This document shows positions 59,689 to 64,000 of a stretch of DNA of 64,000 bases, in pieces. The translations under genes and the position numbers were made by a program. Below the pieces are notes generated by a model. That model was not told the DNA's origin and searched no databases. It saw only the letters and a program-made list of their open reading frames with translations. The DNA lies in the NCBI RefSeq assembly GCF_001751245.1, contig NZ_LJGU01000113.1:45905-109904 (forward strand). Reading direction: 5' to 3'. The first letter of the stretch is position 1. Each line of letters begins with the position of its first letter. This DNA comes from Streptomyces oceani. GTDB taxonomy: Bacteria > Actinomycetota > Actinomycetes > Streptomycetales > Streptomycetaceae.

Positions 59689-60120
59689 CGGGCTGAGCAC
59701 CCAGCCCCTGCCGTACGGCGTGGGGCCCAGCCCAGCCGCCTCAGCGTTCGGCGGTGAGGGGACCGGAGGACGCCGAGTCCCGGCCGGTGACCAGGCCACG
59801 GTCCGCCACCACGTGCACGGCCCACGGCTCGCCCACCCGTACAGCCGGCCTCCGGCATGGTGGTGTCACTCCGGACGTGGGCCGCTGTCGGCCCAGCGTG
59901 GCGGGCCCCGGTCGGGACGTTCCGCGGGCACGAGCCGAGCCTGCCCGGGAGGCGGGCCGACGGCGTGCGCGTGAAACGACCGTGACACCTGGTCTAGGCA
60001 AACGGCACGCCCGGTAGTACTTTCCTGACGGTTCGTCGCACCACGCCAGGTGCTTCTGCGGGGCGGCCCATCGGGGCGTCCACGCCGGGGCACGAAGTTC
60101 ACCACACCGGGAGAATTGTC
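59689..60120. other. Gap between clp and the secreted protein gene
   Basis: About 430 bp. A short stem GGGCTG/CAGCCC (59690-59707) follows the clp stop. A TGGTCTAGGCAA motif at 59989-60000 resembles half of a DasR or chitinase-type site. No gene is supported; opposed Arg-rich frames are shadows. Confidence 0.45.
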
Positions 60121-60669
60121 ATGCTCACGATACTCCGAAGATGTGCGGGAGCGGCGTTGGCCGCCGCTCTCGTCTTCGCCCTCCCCGTCTCGGCCAGCGC
60201 CGCGGACGCCACCGAGACCCCGACACGTGCCGCCGCCGAGGCCACCCAACTGGGCGAGGTCACACCTCCGGACGGCTTCCGTACGGGAGACCTCACCAAC
60301 GCCGCGCCGCCGGACAGGGGCAAGAGCGCGGACACCAACGCGGCCTGGACATACCACATCACGGCCTCCTGCAACGGCCTCGAGGGGCCGATCCGACAGG
60401 GCGCGAACTTCTGGTCAGGCGCCACCGAAACGGCGTCCAGCGGCACCCCGGTATCCTGCACCGGCGGTTACGTGCAGGGCTGCGGCGGATCGGGCAACGT
60501 CGTCGGATGCAACTGGGGCATGGGCGACCGGATCATGCTGTCCACCCTGGTGAACGACTTCGCCCTGCTCGCCGCCCACGAGTTCGGCCACAACTGGTAC
60601 GGCCACTCCCCCGCCGGCTGCGCGAACTGGGCCAGCGCGTACGAGGTCATGCGACCCACCATGTGCTGA
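60121..60669 (+). CDS. Small secreted protein with HEXXH motif (putative zinc metalloprotease)
   Basis: A 182-residue preprotein. The signal peptide is clear (MLTILRRCAGAALAAALVFALPVSASAADA, likely cleaved after SASA, residue 27). A pro-like segment to about residue 70 is followed by a domain with WTYHITASCNGLEGPIRQGANFW and LLAAHEFGHNWYGHSPAGC. HEFGH is a zinc-protease motif; the following spacing (HEXXHXXXGH) differs from the metzincin HEXXHXXGXXH/D of snapalysin. Six cysteines in the mature part suggest three disulfides, and it ends MRPTMC. Snapalysin-like in size, but family membership is uncertain. Confidence 0.78.
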   Translation: MLTILRRCAGAALAAALVFALPVSASAADATETPTRAAAEATQLGEVTPPDGFRTGDLTNAAPPDRGKSADTNAAWTYHITASCNGLEGPIRQGANFWSGATETASSGTPVSCTGGYVQGCGGSGNVVGCNWGMGDRIMLSTLVNDFALLAAHEFGHNWYGHSPAGCANWASAYEVMRPTMC

Positions 60670-60680
60670 CCACCACCGGC

Positions 60681-60722
60681 TGACGTACGGGCCGACCGGC
60701 CGGCTGGTCGGCCCGTACGTCA
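60681..60722. terminator. Terminator with 17-bp perfect stem
   Basis: TGACGTACGGGCCGACC (60681-60697) and GGTCGGCCCGTACGTCA (60706-60722) are perfect complements around an 8-nt loop, 11 bp after the secreted-protein stop and just before the pirin promoter. Confidence 0.9.
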
Positions 60723-60764
60723 ACGGCAAGCGCCCACCCCGCCGAACGGGGCTACGGTGGCCGC

Positions 60765-61751
60765 GTGAGCAACGTGGAGACCAGGCCCCTCGAACAGACC
60801 GTCTGTGACGGACCCCCCGCCAGCACCGGGACCGACACCGACGCACCCGACACGGAACTCCTCGAGCCCCGCGAGGTCCCGCTCGGCGGACCCCGCGCCA
60901 TGCTGGTACGCCGGAGCCTGCCCAATCGGCATCGGCGCATGGTCGGCGCGTGGTGCTTCGCCGACTCCTTCGGCCCGACGGACATCGCCGGAGCGGACGG
61001 TATGCAGGTGCCACCGCACCCGCACATCGGACTCCAGACGGTGAGCTGGCTGCTGGAGGGGGAGGTGTGGCACCAGGACAGTCTCGGCAGCCGGCGGATG
61101 GTACGTCCCGGGCAACTCAACCTCATGACGGCCGGCGCCGGCATCGCCCACTCCGAGCAGTCCCCGCCCGGACACTCGGACACGCTGTACGGGGTACAGC
61201 TCTGGATCGCCCAACCCGAGCAGGACCGGAACGGGCCGGCGCACTTCGACCACCACACGGATCTGCCCACCCTCGTAGAAGAAGCCGGCCACGTCACGGT
61301 CCTGATGGGCGAACTCGCCGGCGCGGCCTCCCCGGCACGCGCCTACACGCCCCTCGTCGGCGCCGACGTGGAGCTGCGCCCGGGCGGCCGGCTGCGCCTC
61401 CCTCTGGAAGCGGACTTCGAGCACGCCGTGCTCGCGCTCGGCGACCCGCTCACCGCCGACGGCCGCGCGGTCACCGCCGGCGCGATGCGCTACCTCGGCC
61501 GTGGCCGACGCGAGGTGCTGCTGGAGTCCCCGACCGCCACCCGAGCCCTGCTCGTCGGGGGCCTCCCCTTCGAGGAACACCTGGTCATGTGGTGGAACTT
61601 CGTCGGCCGTACGCACGAGGACATCGAACGGGCCCGGGAGGACTGGATGGCCGGCCGCAGGTTCGGGAAAGTCACCGGATACGACGGTGATTCCCTCCCC
61701 GCGCCCGCGCTGCCGAACGTACCCCTCAAACCCCGGGGGCGGACCCGCTGA
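60765..61751 (+). CDS. Pirin family protein
   Basis: A 328-residue bicupin. The N-terminal cupin has the metal-binding HPHIGLQTVSWLLEGEVWHQDSLG and QLNLMTAGAGIAHSEQSP segments typical of pirins. Bacterial pirins include quercetin dioxygenases and enzyme regulators; the role here is unknown. The GTG at 60765 has TACGGT (60753-60758) 6 nt upstream, so it is leaderless. Length is about 30-90 residues above many pirins because of an acidic N-terminus and a C-terminal extension. Confidence 0.92.
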   Translation: MSNVETRPLEQTVCDGPPASTGTDTDAPDTELLEPREVPLGGPRAMLVRRSLPNRHRRMVGAWCFADSFGPTDIAGADGMQVPPHPHIGLQTVSWLLEGEVWHQDSLGSRRMVRPGQLNLMTAGAGIAHSEQSPPGHSDTLYGVQLWIAQPEQDRNGPAHFDHHTDLPTLVEEAGHVTVLMGELAGAASPARAYTPLVGADVELRPGGRLRLPLEADFEHAVLALGDPLTADGRAVTAGAMRYLGRGRREVLLESPTATRALLVGGLPFEEHLVMWWNFVGRTHEDIERAREDWMAGRRFGKVTGYDGDSLPAPALPNVPLKPRGRTR

Positions 61752-61990
61752 CCAGGGCGCCGATCACCGGTGTCCCGTACGGGCCGTACAGCCCTGGTTG
61801 TGGCGCACTGGCTAGCCCGGGCGATCGGCGCACCGCGTTTTGGTGATGGCCTTGTTCGTACGACACCGTTTCCGCCCCTCAGCAGAGGCAACCGTCGAGG
61901 CCACCAGCTTGTTGCCGCTGGACACGGTCGGCGCTGACCTCGTCAGCGGCAGTCAAGTCGAGATTCGGTGAAGATTCGACTGGATCTCGG

Positions 61991-62287
61991 TCAGTCGAGG
62001 CCTTCGATGATGCGGAAGTCACGCTCGAAGCCGTCGGGGAGTTCGGCGAGCGCCTCCAGGTAGGCAGCGCTCGCGCGTGCCGCGACGGCCTGTTCGAAGC
62101 TGTCGAACTCGATCAGGACGACGCGCTCGGCGATTCCGGCCTCGTGTGCGTCCACCCGGCTGCCGATGCTGGCGAGCACCCGCCCGCCCGCGGCCGCGAC
62201 GGCTGGACCTGCCAGTTCGTTGTAGACATCAAGCCTCTCGGGGTCCTCGATGGTGGGGTAGACGCTGACCCAGTAGCCCTTGGGCAT
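61991..62287 (-). CDS. DUF1330 family protein
   Basis: A 98-residue dimeric ferredoxin-like-fold protein with the family pattern GYWVSVYPTIEDPERLDVYNELAGPAVAAAGGRVLA, VVLIEFDSFEQAVAARAS and AYLEALAELPDGFERDFRIIEG. Function unknown; relatives are small stress- or detox-associated proteins. GGAGG lies about 6 nt before the ATG. It is the third gene of a marR-MFS-DUF1330 operon, 33 bp after the transporter gene. Confidence 0.9.
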   Translation of the reverse strand: MPKGYWVSVYPTIEDPERLDVYNELAGPAVAAAGGRVLASIGSRVDAHEAGIAERVVLIEFDSFEQAVAARASAAYLEALAELPDGFERDFRIIEGLD

Positions 62288-62320
62288 GGAACCTCCAGTG
62301 TTGGAATGAGCGCATGTGAC

Positions 62321-63760
62321 TTACCGGTTGGTCTCGGCCTCGGGTGGGCGTCGGCGGGCGAGGGCGAGGCTTGTCAGCGTCGTGATCGCCATGGCGCCGA
62401 CGCCGACCAGCGCCGCGGTGGTGTAGGCGCTGTCGTCGGGGAAGAGGCGGCCGGGACGGGTGCCCGCGGCGAGGATCAGGCCGCCGATGGCGCTGCCCAG
62501 GGAGTACCCGACGCTGCGGACGACGTAGTTGAAGCTCATGGCGCTCGACGTCTCGCTCTTGGGGGTGACGGCCAGGATGACGCCGGGCATCGCGGCCGAG
62601 AAACCGCCGACGCCGAAGCCGAGCACGCCCATCGCGGCGAACAGTTCGGCCAGGTCCGACCGGGCCGCCGCGAACAGGGCGAACCCGCCGCCGACCACGA
62701 CAGCGCTGCCGGCCAGCAGCAGGGGGTCGGCGATCCGCGTCCGGACCCGCTGCGTGAGCTTGCCGGCGACGAACCCCAGCACCGAGAACGGGATGAGGAC
62801 CAGCCCGGCGACGAAGGTCGTCAGCCCGAAACCGTAGCCCGCGCCGTGCGGCGTCTGCGCGTACCGGGTGATGAGCGTGAGCAGGAGGTACATGCCGATC
62901 CCGCCGACGAACATGGCGAGGTTCGCCCCGGCGACCGCTGGGTGCCGCACCGCCCGGAGATCGACCAGGGGCGTCGTGCTGCGCAGCTCGATGACGGCCC
63001 AGACGCAGAGCAGCACCGCCGCGACGACGGCGAGGCCCGTCGCCAAGGCGAGGTGCCGGCTCCACAGACTCCGTTCGCCGGCGAGGAACAGCACCAGGAG
63101 CAGCGCAGCGGCCAGGAGGACCGCGCCTGACACGTCCATGTGGGCGGAGCGGCCTTCGGGGGCTTCGGGCATGGAGCGCCACGCGGTCAGGAGGGCGGCG
63201 GCGGTGACGACCAGGCCGAGGCCGTAGGCGGCCCGTACCCCGCCGAGTTCGGCGAGCAGCGCGGCCAGCGGGTAACCGACGCCGACCCCGATGATCGAGA
63301 CCACCGAGATCAGGGCGATCACGGCCGCGCCGCGCTCCTGGGGGAGGTGGTCCCGGGCCACGCCCATCATCAGTGCCGTCAGCCCGAGCCCGACGCCCTG
63401 GGCCGCCCTGCCGGCCAGCAGCCACGCGAACGGCAGCGGCAGCACGGTGAGTGCGCTGCCGGTGACGACGACCGCCAGCGTGACCAGGATCGTGGCCCGC
63501 CGGTGCGGGCCAGCTCCCAGCCGGCCCAGGACCGGCGTGGCGACGGCGCCGCTGAGCAGGGCGACGGTCAGCGTCCACTGCGCGCTGTCGAGCGAAACGT
63601 GGAACGAGGTCGCCACGCTGGTGATGAGCGGCGCCCCCAGGCTGGCGACCGCCGCCACGACCAAAGCGATGAACATCAGGGCGGGGACCAGCAGCCGCGC
63701 CTCGGAACGCGCCACCGGGAACGCCTTCACCGCCTCCCCGCCGACCGGCTGCCCGGTCAC
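62321..63760 (-). CDS. MFS transporter
   Basis: A 479-residue membrane protein with about 14 hydrophobic segments (LLVPALMFIALVVAAVASLGAPLITSVATSF at the start, motif C-like GVGVGYPLAALLAELGG). DHA2-type drug or metabolite exporter; substrate unknown. The GTG at 63760 overlaps the marR stop (GTGA at 63757-63760), so the pump is coupled to its likely regulator. A longer in-frame start is not supported. Confidence 0.9.
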   Translation of the reverse strand: MTGQPVGGEAVKAFPVARSEARLLVPALMFIALVVAAVASLGAPLITSVATSFHVSLDSAQWTLTVALLSGAVATPVLGRLGAGPHRRATILVTLAVVVTGSALTVLPLPFAWLLAGRAAQGVGLGLTALMMGVARDHLPQERGAAVIALISVVSIIGVGVGYPLAALLAELGGVRAAYGLGLVVTAAALLTAWRSMPEAPEGRSAHMDVSGAVLLAAALLLVLFLAGERSLWSRHLALATGLAVVAAVLLCVWAVIELRSTTPLVDLRAVRHPAVAGANLAMFVGGIGMYLLLTLITRYAQTPHGAGYGFGLTTFVAGLVLIPFSVLGFVAGKLTQRVRTRIADPLLLAGSAVVVGGGFALFAAARSDLAELFAAMGVLGFGVGGFSAAMPGVILAVTPKSETSSAMSFNYVVRSVGYSLGSAIGGLILAAGTRPGRLFPDDSAYTTAALVGVGAMAITTLTSLALARRRPPEAETNR

Positions 63761-64000
63761 TGCTTCGGCCCTTCGTGGTCCTGACTTTCGAGTTCCCCCA
63801 GATGATTCAGCGCCGGGAGGGCCGCCACCAGCGCCTCCACCTCGTCGTCGGTGAGCTCGCCGATCAACCGCTCGAACGCGTGGACGCCCGCCTGGCGCCG
63901 CGTCCGGACATAGGAGGCGCCGGCCTCGGTCAGGCACACCAGCGTGACCCGCTTGTCGGACGCGTCGCCCCGCCGCTCGACCAGGCCGGACTCCTCCATT
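63757..64000 (-). CDS. MarR family regulator (partial, N-terminus outside window)
   Basis: The visible 80 residues are the wing and C-terminal dimer helix of a MarR protein: EESGLVERRGDASDKRVTLVCLTEAGASYV, then GVHAFERLIGELTDDEVEALVAALPAL. The recognition helix and N-terminus lie beyond the right edge, and the Met at 63999 is internal. It is coupled to the MFS gene and probably represses the operon until a ligand binds. Confidence 0.88.
   Translation of the reverse strand, partial: MEESGLVERRGDASDKRVTLVCLTEAGASYVRTRRQAGVHAFERLIGELTDDEVEALVAALPALNHLGELESQDHEGPKQ

Noticed and set aside
61840..61980. Short plus-strand frame of about 43 codons after the pirin gene
   Set aside because: No ribosome site, no leaderless box and no recognisable similarity; could be a gene scrap but not supportable.

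Overview
The window looks like chromosomal DNA of a Streptomyces-type actinomycete. GC content is very high with G/C-biased third codon positions, GTG starts and GTGA/ATGA gene overlaps are common, many genes appear leaderless (a TANNNT box 6-7 nt before the start codon), and there is a sporulation regulator (whiI) and DUF397, DUF3000 and DUF3099 families. From hemQ to the murA-like gene (about 0.8-28.5 kb) gene content and order match, from memory, the S. coelicolor region around SCO5998-SCO6041; no search was run.

Left part (1-28.5 kb), mostly housekeeping. A partial ABC ATPase is followed by hemQ, hemY and hemE (coproporphyrin-dependent haem synthesis), a LysE-type exporter with an early TTA codon, a DUF3000 protein, whiI, RNase D, the fadA-fadB beta-oxidation operon and dxs. 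Then come two sugar import loci around a ROK regulator: xylFGH (ATP-binding and permease genes separated from the binding-protein gene by strong hairpins) and ngcEFG (N-acetylglucosamine/chitobiose uptake, no ATPase of its own). Aconitase acnA, an unknown ORF and a MurA-like enzyme fused to an XRE helix-turn-helix domain follow. The acnA promoter and the xre-murA promoter carry palindromes with the same half-sites (TATCTC-N6-GAGATA).

Middle (28.5-47 kb), accessory and partly decayed. There is a truncated AAA ATPase, a DUF5753-type XRE regulator/DUF397/RsbW-like ATPase trio in which two genes are frameshifted, and a VOC protein. Next is a split locus for aerobic CoA-dependent degradation of an aromatic acid, best fit 2-aminobenzoate: RidA, acyl-CoA dehydrogenase, aryl-CoA ligase, PaaX-type regulator, then after an insert a flavin monooxygenase/old-yellow-enzyme fusion and an enoyl-CoA hydratase. 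The insert holds a DUF3099 protein, an MFS exporter, and a TetR gene divergent from an FAD monooxygenase with twin operators. An extradiol dioxygenase-like gene, a SnoaL-like gene and remnants of an RCC1-repeat protein and an IS5-type transposase follow.

Right part (47-64 kb). arcB-arcA (arginine deiminase pathway), a Pnkp/Hen1 RNA-repair pair with intact pnkp but a hen1 broken by a stop codon and frameshifts, mmuM with an LLM oxidoreductase, a DUF6099-like protein, a MazG-like protein, a ClpC-like AAA+ ATPase, a small secreted HEXXH protein, a pirin, and a MarR-MFS-DUF1330 operon cut by the window end. No tRNA, rRNA or CRISPR array was seen. Frameshift calls could be real decay or indel errors and need read-level checking.
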